Positions 7,336 through 16,148 of a stretch of 64,000 nt of DNA are shown here, piece after piece. Numbering within the stretch: position 1 is the stretch's first letter; every line of letters begins with the position of its first letter. Both the position numbers and the translations under genes were made by a program. This DNA comes from Meridianimaribacter flavus (lineage in GTDB: Bacteria; Bacteroidota; Bacteroidia; Flavobacteriales; Flavobacteriaceae), in the NCBI RefSeq assembly GCF_004366715.1, contig NZ_SOQZ01000002.1, forward strand, positions 418,996 to 482,995. The letters run 5' to 3'. The notes below the pieces were generated by a model. It had not been told where the DNA came from. It was given only the letters and a program-made list of their open reading frames with translations, and made no database searches.

Positions 7336-9297
7336 ATGAAATACTTCGCTTTAGTACTTGTATTTTTTACTTCTTTTACATTTAATGGTCAGTCTGTTTT
7401 TAACTCCGAAGGCGCATCTGTAACAAAAGCAGATCTAGAAACAAATTATTACGAAAAGGACTCGACTGCTAATGCTTTGGTTATTTATGAATATGGTAAC
7501 AGCTATATAGATAAAAATAGTTTTAAACTTAAAACCGAAATCACTAAAAAGGTAAAGATTTTTAACCGAAACGGATTTGATAAAGCCAATTTGGAAATAT
7601 TTCTATACAACAACAAAAACAAAAAGGAAAAAGTATCTGATTTAAGAGCTACCACATACAATATTGAAAATGGTTCGGTCACTAAAACTAAACTTAAAAA
7701 CAGTGAAATATTTGAAGAAAAATATAACGAAAACTATACTATAGTAAAATCTACTTTTCCAAATATTAAGGAAGGTTCTGTAATTATTTATAGTTACACA
7801 TTAGAGTCTCCATTTGTTTTCAAATATAAAGGATGGAGCTTTCAAGAAAATATTCCTAAACTTTATAGCGAGTATAATACTAGCATTCCTGGTAACTACG
7901 AATACAACATTAAACTGGTTGGGTTTTTAAAACTGTTTCACCAAGACAGCAACATAAGGCACAACTGCTTATCAGTTGGAAATGGTGGTTATGCTAATTG
8001 TACAGATACAAGATATATAATGAAAGATATACCAGCCTTTATTGAAGAAGATTACATGACCACAAAAAGTAATTATTTATCTAGGATTGAATATGAACTT
8101 AAAGTGTTTAGAGGTTTTGATGGAAGAGTTGATAATATCACAAAAAACTGGAAAACGACAGATAAAGAACTAAAAACAGATAATAACATAGGTCGTCAAT
8201 TAGGAAAAAGTGGTGGTTTAAAAAATTTACTAAGCGATAGTATCATAAATGAAAATGACGAACTAAAAAAAGCCTCTAAAATTCTCGAGTACGTACAAAA
8301 CAATTATACGTGGAATGGAAAACACAACCTGTTTAAAGACACTTCAGTAAAAAATTTAATAAAGGAAAAATCTGGTAGTGCTTCAGAAATCAATATCCTA
8401 CTTCATAACTTACTTGAAGAAAATGACATCAATGTTAAACCTGTTTTAATTTCTACTAGAAATAATGGATTGCCTACTAAGCTTTTCCCAGTAATCTCTG
8501 AATTTAATTATCTTATTGTAGCTGCAACCATTAACAACGAGCAGTACTTTTTAGACGCTACTGATGAATACTTATCCTTTGGAGAAATACCATTTAAATG
8601 TTTAAATCACTACGGAAGATTATTAGACTTCAAAGATGCTAGTTCATGGATAGATATTAGTGATGAAAAAGTATCTTCAAGATTTTATAAAGCTGAGCTT
8701 AGCATAGATGCTGAAGCTAACATTTCAGGAATAATTTCTTCAAAATCCACAGGATACCATGGGTTACCTTTAAAAAGAAGCTACTACTCTAATAGCAATC
8801 AGTACTTAGATTATTTTAAAGAAACCTATGTAAACCTTGACTTCTTAGACCATAAAGTACTCAGCGAAAGAAAAACCAGTTATGAATTTGAAGAAGAGTT
8901 TGAAATTGTTTACGAAAGTGATATAACTGCTAATAACATTTATTTAAATCCGTTTTTATTTAAATTCTTCACAGAAAACCCTTTTAAACTACAAGAAAGA
9001 ACTTACCCTATTGATTTCGGCTATAAAGATGCTTACTTATATATGCTAAGGCTCGAAATTGGTGACGCTTATGAGATTTTAGAAACTCCTGAAGACTGTG
9101 TTTTAAAGCTACCAAACAATACTGGATCACTTACCTTTACAACAACTGTAAATGAGAATTCTGTTTTGTTATATTTTAAATTTAATTTTACTCAGTCTTA
9201 TTACGAACCTCAATATTATGATAGTTTAAAAACCTTTTTTGGGAAAATAGTTGATGTTCAAAAAAACTCACTTATTTTATTAAAGAAAAAGCAATAA
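7336..9297 (+). CDS. DUF3857 / transglutaminase-like domain protein, secreted
   Basis: A 653-residue protein with a Sec signal peptide (MKYFALVLVFFTSFTFNGQS). The N-terminal DUF3857 beta domain (about 50-250) contains the STFPNIKEGSVIIYSYT pattern. A transglutaminase-like core follows (about 300-430: VQNNYTWNG, SGSASEINILLHNLL, QYFLDATDEYLSFG), then a beta-rich C-terminus. At the position where active transglutaminases have Cys there is Ser/Ala (GSASEI), so it is probably not an enzyme. The ATG follows the preceding stop with no gap, so it is translationally coupled to the nuclease gene. Function unknown; a periplasmic or outer-surface location is inferred. Confidence 0.85.
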   Translation: MKYFALVLVFFTSFTFNGQSVFNSEGASVTKADLETNYYEKDSTANALVIYEYGNSYIDKNSFKLKTEITKKVKIFNRNGFDKANLEIFLYNNKNKKEKVSDLRATTYNIENGSVTKTKLKNSEIFEEKYNENYTIVKSTFPNIKEGSVIIYSYTLESPFVFKYKGWSFQENIPKLYSEYNTSIPGNYEYNIKLVGFLKLFHQDSNIRHNCLSVGNGGYANCTDTRYIMKDIPAFIEEDYMTTKSNYLSRIEYELKVFRGFDGRVDNITKNWKTTDKELKTDNNIGRQLGKSGGLKNLLSDSIINENDELKKASKILEYVQNNYTWNGKHNLFKDTSVKNLIKEKSGSASEINILLHNLLEENDINVKPVLISTRNNGLPTKLFPVISEFNYLIVAATINNEQYFLDATDEYLSFGEIPFKCLNHYGRLLDFKDASSWIDISDEKVSSRFYKAELSIDAEANISGIISSKSTGYHGLPLKRSYYSNSNQYLDYFKETYVNLDFLDHKVLSERKTSYEFEEEFEIVYESDITANNIYLNPFLFKFFTENPFKLQERTYPIDFGYKDAYLYMLRLEIGDAYEILETPEDCVLKLPNNTGSLTFTTTVNENSVLLYFKFNFTQSYYEPQYYDSLKTFFGKIVDVQKNSLILLKKKQ

Positions 9298-9344
9298 TAA
9301 TAAGTAAATTAAGAAAGAGCAGAGTACTCAACAGCATTCAACTA

Positions 9345-9360
9345 TAATTTTGTAGATTTG
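9345..9360 (+). promoter_or_regulatory. Two adjacent -7 promoter boxes (TAATTTTG, TAGATTTG)
   Basis: Two back-to-back matches to TAnnTTTG (9345-9352 and 9353-9360) in the 89-bp gap before the K+ channel gene, whose GTG start is 26 bp downstream. No clear -33 TTG. Confidence 0.4.
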
Positions 9361-9386
9361 GTATTTAGCGTCAATAGATAATAAAA

Positions 9387-10223
9387 GTGAAATCAAAATT
9401 TGATATTTTTAGACAAAAGGTGCACATCATAATTTATGGCACCAACACTGTAGCAGGAAAAGCTTTTGATATTGTCCTGCTTGGTCTAATTTTACTAAGT
9501 GTTCTTATGGTGATGCTAGAAACCGTTGACTCTGTTGACGAAAGGTATCACAACGTGCTTTTAATTTGTGAATGGGTTATAACGGTATTTTTCACTATTG
9601 AATATATCCTCAGGATTATTTCCATTAAAACACCATCTAAATACATTTTTAGCTTTTATGGAATTATCGACTTTATAGCAATTCTACCAATGTACCTATC
9701 GTTCTTTTTTGGTGGTGCACAAATTTTATCCGTAGTAAGAGCATTAAGGCTTTTACGTATTTTCAGAATTTTAAACTTAGTACACTTTACTGGTCAAGCC
9801 TCAGAACTTCGTTTAGCCATTAAAACAAGTAGAACCAAAATAATTGTTTTCATCTATTTTGTACTCGTAGTTTGTGTGCTTTTAGGTTCATTAATGTATG
9901 TTATTGAAGGCGAGGTTAATGGTTTTACAAGTATTCCTGTGAGTATCTATTGGTGTATTGTAACACTAACAACTGTTGGTTATGGAGATATACATCCTGT
10001 TACTCCAACAGGTCAGGTTATTGCTTCGCTAATCATGATTTTGGGTTATGGCATCATTGCTGTTCCTACAGGAATTGTTACTGCTGAATTTGCTCAAAAC
10101 AGAAAGAAAAAAGGATTATTTACTTTAGAAAAAGATTATCCTTGTCCTAATTGTGGTGTTGACGACCATAAGCAAAAAGCCGATTTTTGTTACAACTGTG
10201 GCAATAAGCTAGAACATGAGTAA
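9387..10223 (+). CDS. Voltage-gated potassium channel with C-terminal zinc ribbon
   Basis: A 278-residue six-helix channel subunit. S1-S3 cover about 25-105. The S4 voltage sensor has Arg118, 121, 124 and 127 at three-residue spacing. The pore loop carries the K+ selectivity filter TTVGYGD (195-201), and S6 follows. The C-terminal tail has two CxxC pairs (Cys253/256 and Cys268/271) making a small zinc ribbon, which could act as a cytoplasmic assembly or gating module (inference). Start is GTG at 9387. The stop overlaps the miaA start by 8 bp, so the two are co-translated. Confidence 0.9.
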   Translation: MKSKFDIFRQKVHIIIYGTNTVAGKAFDIVLLGLILLSVLMVMLETVDSVDERYHNVLLICEWVITVFFTIEYILRIISIKTPSKYIFSFYGIIDFIAILPMYLSFFFGGAQILSVVRALRLLRIFRILNLVHFTGQASELRLAIKTSRTKIIVFIYFVLVVCVLLGSLMYVIEGEVNGFTSIPVSIYWCIVTLTTVGYGDIHPVTPTGQVIASLIMILGYGIIAVPTGIVTAEFAQNRKKKGLFTLEKDYPCPNCGVDDHKQKADFCYNCGNKLEHE

Positions 10224-11124
10224 ATATCTAATCTCCATTGTTGGTCCTACTGCTATTGGCAAAACCGCTTTAAGTATTAAACTAGCTACACATTTTAATA
10301 CCGAAATAGTATCGGCTGATTCCAGACAATTTTTTAAAGAAATGCAAATAGGTACTGCTGCTCCAACAGCAGACGAATTGAGCACAGCAAAACACCATTT
10401 TATTCATCATAAAAGCATTGAAGACAACTACAATGTAGGTGCTTTTGAGGTTGATGCTATTACAAAACTTTCTGAATTATACCAAACACATGATGTTGTT
10501 ATTATGGTTGGTGGTTCTGGTCTTTATGTTGATGCTGCTACCAAAGGTTTGGATGAGTTTCCTAATGTAAAACCAGAAATTAGAGAACAACTTAACACAG
10601 TACTAGAAACTAAAGGACTAATTACCTTACAAGAACAATTAAAAGAATTAGACCTTGACGCATATAACACCATAGCCCTTGAGAATCCGCATAGAGTAAT
10701 AAGAGCTTTAGAAGTTTGTATTGGTTCAGGCAAACCCTACTCTTCTTTTTTGAACAAAAATAAAAAGCAGCGACAGTTTAAAACCATTTCAATAGGACTT
10801 ACTGCTGACAGAGAGATAATTTATAATAGAATAAACTCTCGTGTAGATATTATGGTTAAAGAAGGCCTTCTAGAAGAAGCTAAAGCTTTGATACCAAAAC
10901 AGCATTTAAACGCATTAAACACAGTAGGCTATAAAGAGCTTTTCAATTATTTTAATAGCGAATGGACTTTAGACTTTGCCATTTCAGAAATAAAAAAGAA
11001 CACAAGGCGTTTTGCAAAACGCCAATTAACTTGGTTTAAAAAGAATAAAGACACCTTTTGGTTTGACTACCAAACCAATGTCAATGAGATCATAGCTACA
11101 ATTGAGCGCAATATAAAATCATAA
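10216..11124 (+). CDS. miaA: tRNA dimethylallyltransferase
   Basis: Adds the dimethylallyl group to N6 of A37 in tRNAs reading UNN codons. The P-loop GPTAIGKTALS (10-20) and the catalytic/tRNA-binding SADSRQ (34-39, Asp36) are present. MQIGTA, GGSGLYVDA and the C-terminal TRRFAKRQLTWFKK are all canonical. At 302 residues it is full length. It overlaps the channel gene by 8 bp and ends just before a bidirectional terminator. Confidence 0.96.
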   Translation: MSKYLISIVGPTAIGKTALSIKLATHFNTEIVSADSRQFFKEMQIGTAAPTADELSTAKHHFIHHKSIEDNYNVGAFEVDAITKLSELYQTHDVVIMVGGSGLYVDAATKGLDEFPNVKPEIREQLNTVLETKGLITLQEQLKELDLDAYNTIALENPHRVIRALEVCIGSGKPYSSFLNKNKKQRQFKTISIGLTADREIIYNRINSRVDIMVKEGLLEEAKALIPKQHLNALNTVGYKELFNYFNSEWTLDFAISEIKKNTRRFAKRQLTWFKKNKDTFWFDYQTNVNEIIATIERNIKS

Positions 11125-11126
11125 AA

Positions 11127-11152
11127 AAAGCCTATCAAAATCGATAGGCTTT
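11127..11152. terminator. Bidirectional intrinsic terminator
   Basis: Perfect 10-bp stem AAAGCCTATC/GATAGGCTTT with a 6-nt loop, A-rich on one side and T-rich on the other. It lies between the convergent miaA and response-regulator genes and can serve both. Confidence 0.9.
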
Positions 11153-11162
11153 CTTATATAAT

Positions 11163-11873
11163 TTATGCGTTTTGATTGACAACCAACCTAAACCCTTCTC
11201 CATGTATGTTTAAAATTTCAACATTTTCATCAGGTTTTAAGTATTTACGTAGTTTAGCTATGTAAACATCCATACTTCTTGAAGTAAAGTAATTGTCGTC
11301 TCTCCATATCTTGGTCAATGCTAATTCTCTTGGCATTAAATCGTTTTCATGTAAAGCCAATAAACGTAATAATTCGTTTTCTTTTGGAGAAAGCTTAACA
11401 GGTTCTCCTCCATTAAATTTTAAGAAACGTAATTTAGAGTTTAAGTCAAACTTACCAATCTTAAATTCAAATTGTTTGCTATCAGCTACAGAGTCTGTTG
11501 CTTTACGCTGCATAATTGCTTTAATTTTCATAAGCAATACTTCACTGTCAAAAGGTTTGTTTAGGTAATCGTCTGCTCCTACTTTATATCCTTTTAAAAC
11601 ATCTTCTTTCATAGCTTTAGCAGTTAAGAAAATGATTGGAACATCAGCGTTTTTTTCGCGAATTTCTTTAGCAAGCGTAAATCCATCCTTATAAGGCATC
11701 ATGACATCAAGAATACATAAATCGAAATCGTCTTTTTTGAATTTCTCAAAACCTTCCATTCCGTTTTTAGCATGAACAACTGTATATTCGTTCATGGTTA
11801 AGTAATCCTTTAATACAGTTCCAAAATTTGGATCGTCTTCTACTAATAGAATTTTCTTATTTAGTTCTTCCAT
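11163..11873 (-). CDS. OmpR/PhoB-family response regulator
   Basis: A 236-residue DNA-binding response regulator. Receiver domain about 7-120: acidic pair in VEDD (12-14), phospho-acceptor Asp56 (LCILDVMMP), Thr84 and Lys107 (NKPF). The winged-helix effector domain (about 135-232) contains LSPKENELLRLLA and SMDVYIAKLRKYL. Its partner kinase lies 2 bp upstream on the same strand. Pair and lengths resemble the RprY/RprX systems of Bacteroidota; the signal is unknown. Confidence 0.92.
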   Translation of the reverse strand: MEELNKKILLVEDDPNFGTVLKDYLTMNEYTVVHAKNGMEGFEKFKKDDFDLCILDVMMPYKDGFTLAKEIREKNADVPIIFLTAKAMKEDVLKGYKVGADDYLNKPFDSEVLLMKIKAIMQRKATDSVADSKQFEFKIGKFDLNSKLRFLKFNGGEPVKLSPKENELLRLLALHENDLMPRELALTKIWRDDNYFTSRSMDVYIAKLRKYLKPDENVEILNIHGEGFRLVVNQNA

Positions 11874-11875
11874 AA

Positions 11876-13444
11876 TTATGATATTAGTGGCAGCTTAATT
11901 GTAAATACACTACCTTTTCCTTTTTCACTTTCTACTGATATATGACCTTGATGGTCTTCTACTATTCTTTTTACGTAAGCCAAACCTAAACCATGACCTT
12001 TTACATTATGAACATTTCCTGTATGCTCTCTATAAAACTTTTCAAAAACACGTTTTTGAACTTGTTTTGACATTCCGTTACCTTGGTCGGCTATTTTTAA
12101 TAGTATGTTATTGCCTACATTTTCTGTATACACATCTATTTTTGGTGCATCGTCACTATACTTTATAGCGTTATCTAAAATGTTTACAATAACATTGGTA
12201 AAATGACTTTCATTAGCTAAGACAGATGATTTAGAAGCTTCTAAATGCGTTTTTACATAACCTTTTCTATCTTCAACTATCAACTCTACATGTGTAATTG
12301 CGTCTTCTACTAAGTCGTGCAACTTTACTCTATCCTTACTAATGTTAAGTTCATTCTTTTCTAGTTTAGATATACGCAAAACGTTTTCAACTTGGGCATG
12401 CATACGCTTGTTTTCGTCTTTTATCATTCCCAAATAGCGCATCACCTTTTCTTGGTCGCCAATTATTTTTGGGTTTTTAATTGAATCTAAAGCCAAATTA
12501 ATTGTTGCTATTGGCGTTTTAAATTCGTGCGTCATGTTATTGATAAAGTCTGTTTTTATCTGTGATATTTTACGTTGCTTTATCAACTGATAAACAGCAC
12601 TTGAATATGCCACAATAATAATTGTTGTAAATATTATTGAAAGCAACAACATTTTTAAAATGGTTGAAAACAAAAACTTATTACGCTCAGGAAAATCGAC
12701 ATAAAGTCTATAATCACTTTCTCCATTATTATCTAAAAATACGGGAACACCAAGTGTAGCACTCGATACTTCAAAATCATCAGACTGTACTTTGGTAGCC
12801 AAATCTTTATCATAAATAGCAAACTCAAAATTGATATCAATACCATTATTTTTAAGTTGCTTTTTTAAAAAACCTGAAACCTCTTCGCTGGTAATTCGTT
12901 TATAAACCGGAATATTTTTAAAACGCTCTCTTGTAGCTGCAATAAAATGTGCTTGCTGCAAAGGCGACATAGATTGTATATTTTGAAATGATTTTTCAGG
13001 ACTAATCTTAAATTCTCCTGTTAAATTATTATTGCTATATACCTTAGTTTCTTGATTGCTTTGTACCCTGTTTAAACTTATACTATCTAAACCTATTTCA
13101 AAGAACAATGATGGGATTTTATAGCTTTCTTCTAAAATACCGTTTCTAAAAATTACGGTTTCGTTATTAGCGTTATCTTGATACTTAAGGATTATTTCAG
13201 ACAGTGCTGTAGTATCAGGCTTACCTCCTTTTTCTATAAACTCTTGAAGTTTATTATCAAAAACAGCGAACTCTTTGTCTTCAATTGCTTTTGAAACAAA
13301 ACTTAACGAACGTTTTACATTTAAGGTAAACTGATTTTTTTCATTTATAAGCGTATTATTAATAAAATATGCTTGAACGAAAATAATCCCTATGAGTGAT
13401 AAACTCATTAAAACCACCATTAAAATGAATAGCTTTTTGCCCAT
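11876..13444 (-). CDS. Sensor histidine kinase
   Basis: A 522-residue membrane kinase. TM1 is at about 5-27, an extracytoplasmic sensor domain of about 230 residues follows, and TM2 is at about 259-287. The HisKA domain has the phospho-acceptor His306 (NNMTHEFKTPIATI), and the HATPase domain has NILDNAIKYS, DQGNGMS and GHGLGLAYVK. The sensor region is not one I recognise. The cognate regulator follows after 2 bp. A -7 box ends only 4 nt before the ATG, so the transcript may be leaderless. An 11-bp inverted repeat lies in the promoter region. Confidence 0.92.
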   Translation of the reverse strand: MGKKLFILMVVLMSLSLIGIIFVQAYFINNTLINEKNQFTLNVKRSLSFVSKAIEDKEFAVFDNKLQEFIEKGGKPDTTALSEIILKYQDNANNETVIFRNGILEESYKIPSLFFEIGLDSISLNRVQSNQETKVYSNNNLTGEFKISPEKSFQNIQSMSPLQQAHFIAATRERFKNIPVYKRITSEEVSGFLKKQLKNNGIDINFEFAIYDKDLATKVQSDDFEVSSATLGVPVFLDNNGESDYRLYVDFPERNKFLFSTILKMLLLSIIFTTIIIVAYSSAVYQLIKQRKISQIKTDFINNMTHEFKTPIATINLALDSIKNPKIIGDQEKVMRYLGMIKDENKRMHAQVENVLRISKLEKNELNISKDRVKLHDLVEDAITHVELIVEDRKGYVKTHLEASKSSVLANESHFTNVIVNILDNAIKYSDDAPKIDVYTENVGNNILLKIADQGNGMSKQVQKRVFEKFYREHTGNVHNVKGHGLGLAYVKRIVEDHQGHISVESEKGKGSVFTIKLPLIS

Positions 13445-13448
13445 CGTT

Positions 13449-13456
13449 CAAATTTA
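13449..13456 (-). promoter_or_regulatory. -7 box (TAAATTTG) abutting the histidine kinase start
   Basis: Minus-strand match to TAnnTTTG with only 4 nt (AACG) before the ATG at 13444; predicted transcription start is at or next to the start codon. Confidence 0.45.
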
Positions 13457-13459
13457 AGA

Positions 13460-13513
13460 TTTTAACATTTAGTTTTTGTACCCTTTAACCTTACATTAAC
13501 AAAAATGTTAAAA
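13460..13513. repeat. Inverted repeat upstream of the two-component system
   Basis: Perfect 11-bp arms TTTTAACATTT (13460-13470) and AAATGTTAAAA (13503-13513), spacer 32 bp, just upstream of the kinase -7 box. Candidate operator, for example for autoregulation by the adjacent response regulator (inference). Confidence 0.5.
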
Positions 13514-13527
13514 TTTGAGTTGTTGAC

Positions 13528-14106
13528 TTACTTTATCAATGATTTGTGAATTTTTAAAACCTGAGCTTTTGTATCTTTAATACTGTTATTAACTATCACA
13601 AAATCAGATTTTTTAATTTTTTCTTCGTCACTTAACTGGTTATTGACTATTGCCAAAACTTTTTCTCTTGAAGTATTATCGCGTTGTAACACACGATTTA
13701 TGCGTTCTTCTAAATCTGCAGTAACCAAAACGATACAATCGTATTGAGATTGCATACCTTCTTCAAAAATGATAGCTGCTTCTTTAATAACATATGCACC
13801 ATTCTGCTTTTTAAGCCAACGCTTAAAGTGCGCACCTACTTTTGGATGCACAATAGCATTCATTTGTTCAAGCAGTTCTTTGTTATTAAATATTTTTGAA
13901 GCAATATAAGGTCTATTTAAGGCTTCGTTAGTGTAAGCCTTTTCACCAAAAAGCGCAATCAACTTTCTGCGGATAACCTTAGACCTATTCATTAATTTTT
14001 TAGCTTCAACATCAGCGATATAAATAGACACACCTAATTCAGAAAACAATTTAGCAACTGTTGTTTTCCCACTACCAATACCACCTGTAAGACCTACAAT
14101 TTTCAT
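13528..14106 (-). CDS. coaE: Dephospho-CoA kinase
   Basis: Last step of CoA synthesis: ATP-dependent 3'-phosphorylation of dephospho-CoA. The P-loop is GGIGSGKTT (8-16), and the lid/substrate segments ADVEAKKLM, HPKVGAHFKRWL and RVLQRDN are recognisable. Length 192 residues, normal. Its start overlaps the YbbR gene by 4 bp, making a coupled set with the glycosyltransferase upstream. The pathway partner coaBC is elsewhere in this window (25443-26654). Confidence 0.94.
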   Translation of the reverse strand: MKIVGLTGGIGSGKTTVAKLFSELGVSIYIADVEAKKLMNRSKVIRRKLIALFGEKAYTNEALNRPYIASKIFNNKELLEQMNAIVHPKVGAHFKRWLKKQNGAYVIKEAAIIFEEGMQSQYDCIVLVTADLEERINRVLQRDNTSREKVLAIVNNQLSDEEKIKKSDFVIVNNSIKDTKAQVLKIHKSLIK

Positions 14107-15071
14107 TCTACTAAGATAAAATCTACTTTGCTTTGTTTTATTTTGGCATTTTTAACCACATTAGGTAACCTGGTAATTTTAGGCGTTAAGAACGTACGAT
14201 TGCTTCCTGAAACTTCATTGTAATCACATTCTACTCTAAAATCTTGTAATTTAATTTCCTTAAAGTTTTTTAAAGGTAAATAATACAATACAGATACGGT
14301 TTTAGGGAAAAAATTTACTGTGGCATTATTAGGCGTATTATTTATATTCAACGGTACTTCTATTGTACCTTCAGTAAACTTTTCAACATCTCCAGTTATT
14401 GTGACTTTATTTTCTGATAGTTTGATGTTATAATCAACCTCTGGCAAAAGCACATTAACTGTTGAGTTGATATTAGATTTTACATCTTTTAAAGTAAGTG
14501 ATTTGGTATTTATAAACTCTATGTTATCAATTACATTTTGAGGTGCAATAACATTTATTGTATCTGGAGAAACCGTTAAACCGTTCAGTAAATCGTACCC
14601 TGAAGAGAATGAAATTTTAGAATCTACAACTACAGGTACTTTTTTAACTGCTAACGTTTGAAACGAAAACTTTAAAGTATCTGGTTTTATTGATACAACC
14701 TCAACTTTATCTCCTAACTGAGGTTTTATATTATGGACAGTTGTATTAGGTACCCAAATATAATGGTCGTCAACCAAGCTTAGATCTTTTTCAAAATCTA
14801 CTTTTAAAGAATGATCTGAAAAGTATAAAGGCATTAAATTAAACCCATGAGAGTTCATCACTACATTTACATTGGCTGAGTCATTTTTTGTTAACACATA
14901 ATGCTCAGGAACATTTGAAAATTTAATTGCAAAATTAACCGACTCAGTATACTCTTTGGATAGTTTTGAAATTACCAAAAACAAAAATGCTAAAAGCAGA
15001 AACAACCCAAACACATTGAGTTTTTTACTCTTTATTGACTTTAGCAGTTTATGTTTTAGTTTACTAACCAT
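14103..15071 (-). CDS. YbbR-like domain protein
   Basis: A 322-residue membrane-anchored protein with one N-terminal TM helix (about 18-38) and a periplasmic chain of beta-rich YbbR-like repeats. YbbR domains elsewhere (CdaR) regulate diadenylate cyclase, but no cyclase gene is adjacent here. It overlaps coaE by 4 bp and the glycosyltransferase by 8 bp, so the three are translationally coupled. The exact role in Bacteroidota is not established. Confidence 0.8.
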   Translation of the reverse strand: MVSKLKHKLLKSIKSKKLNVFGLFLLLAFLFLVISKLSKEYTESVNFAIKFSNVPEHYVLTKNDSANVNVVMNSHGFNLMPLYFSDHSLKVDFEKDLSLVDDHYIWVPNTTVHNIKPQLGDKVEVVSIKPDTLKFSFQTLAVKKVPVVVDSKISFSSGYDLLNGLTVSPDTINVIAPQNVIDNIEFINTKSLTLKDVKSNINSTVNVLLPEVDYNIKLSENKVTITGDVEKFTEGTIEVPLNINNTPNNATVNFFPKTVSVLYYLPLKNFKEIKLQDFRVECDYNEVSGSNRTFLTPKITRLPNVVKNAKIKQSKVDFILVE

Positions 15072-16074
15072 GCATAAAAAATAAATGAGGAAATACCTGC
15101 TCTGGAGTTTTCTTAGTGAACTTTAAAGCTAATGTAGACTTTAAAAACCCATAACCATAACCAAAAAACTGTATTGCTATTGCAATAATAGCTTGTATAG
15201 CTACAACCAAACTTTTGGAGCTAATTAATGCTAAAATAAAGGCTACTATAAAATATAAAGCATATAATTTTAGTCCTAAGTCAATTCCTAAACCAAACAA
15301 AATTATTGAAGCTAAAAAACCTAAGCAAAACAATGTTGGTAGCCAATAAACTAGTTTTGCTGTTTTAGGATGCCATTGGTTTAAAATAGGTCTAACCAAT
15401 CCAAACTTATTGACTTGCTTGTAAAATTTAGACCAAGAAATTCGGCGTTTGTGATATACAAATGCCTCATTAATTAATTTAGTTTTAAAACCTAAATTAA
15501 TTAACCGTATTGACAAATCAGGGTCTTCACCTGGATGAATTACACCAAACCCTCCTGAAGCTTCAAATGCAGCCTTAGACAATCCCATATTAAAACTTCG
15601 TGGTTGAAACTTATCTACTTTTGTCTTCCCTCCTCTTATTCCACCAGTAGTAATAAAAGAAGTCATAGCAAAGTTTATAGCTTTTTGTAGTGATGTAAAC
15701 GACTGGTGAGCCGCATCAGGACCTCCAAAACAGTCAACAAATTCGTTATCTAGACTATTTTTAACCGTTTGTAAGTAATGTTTAGGCAATAAACAGTCTG
15801 AATCTAATATGATATAGTAATTTCCCTTTGCCTTTTTCATTCCGAAGTTTCTAGAATCTCCAGGTCCTGAATTAGGTTTAAAGTAATAAGAAATATTCAA
15901 TCTGTCAATATAAGATGCTACTATTCCTTTACAGTCAATATTAGAACCATCTTCTACAATAACTATTTCAAAGCTAAAATCGCCTTCTAACAAAGTAAAG
16001 CTTTCTAAAAGCTCATTAACCTCATCAGGCCTATTAAATACTGGTATTATAAATGAAAAATTAAGTGCATTCAT
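15064..16074 (-). CDS. Family 2 glycosyltransferase, membrane-associated
   Basis: GT-A fold enzyme. FIIPVFNRP is at the N-terminus, VIVEDGS follows, and the metal-binding DSD is in YYIILDSDCLLP. GGVGVIHPGEDPDLSIR-like acceptor motifs precede two or three C-terminal TM helices (about 240-310). Sugar and acceptor are unknown; an inner-membrane role in polysaccharide or glycolipid synthesis is likely. An in-frame TTG exists 9 bp upstream (16083), but it lies inside a -7 box, so I choose the ATG at 16074, giving 336 residues. Confidence 0.85.
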   Translation of the reverse strand: MNALNFSFIIPVFNRPDEVNELLESFTLLEGDFSFEIVIVEDGSNIDCKGIVASYIDRLNISYYFKPNSGPGDSRNFGMKKAKGNYYIILDSDCLLPKHYLQTVKNSLDNEFVDCFGGPDAAHQSFTSLQKAINFAMTSFITTGGIRGGKTKVDKFQPRSFNMGLSKAAFEASGGFGVIHPGEDPDLSIRLINLGFKTKLINEAFVYHKRRISWSKFYKQVNKFGLVRPILNQWHPKTAKLVYWLPTLFCLGFLASIILFGLGIDLGLKLYALYFIVAFILALISSKSLVVAIQAIIAIAIQFFGYGYGFLKSTLALKFTKKTPEQVFPHLFFMHG

Positions 16075-16080
16075 ATACCA

Positions 16081-16088
16081 CAAAGGTA
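16081..16088 (-). promoter_or_regulatory. -7 box (TACCTTTG) before the glycosyltransferase
   Basis: Minus-strand TAnnTTTG match ending 6 nt before the ATG at 16074, directly after the upstream gene's terminator. Supports an independent, nearly leaderless transcript for the glycosyltransferase-YbbR-coaE set. Confidence 0.45.
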
Positions 16089-16101
16089 ATTAAACTAAAC
16101 A

Positions 16102-16128
16102 CAAAAGCCACCTAATTGGTGGCTTTTG
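16102..16128 (-). terminator. Intrinsic terminator after the T9SS cargo gene
   Basis: Perfect 11-bp stem CAAAAGCCACC/GGTGGCTTTTG with a 5-nt loop, 20 bp past the stop of the gene ending at 16149. Confidence 0.85.
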
Positions 16129-16148
16129 AAATACAATATTTTATATTT

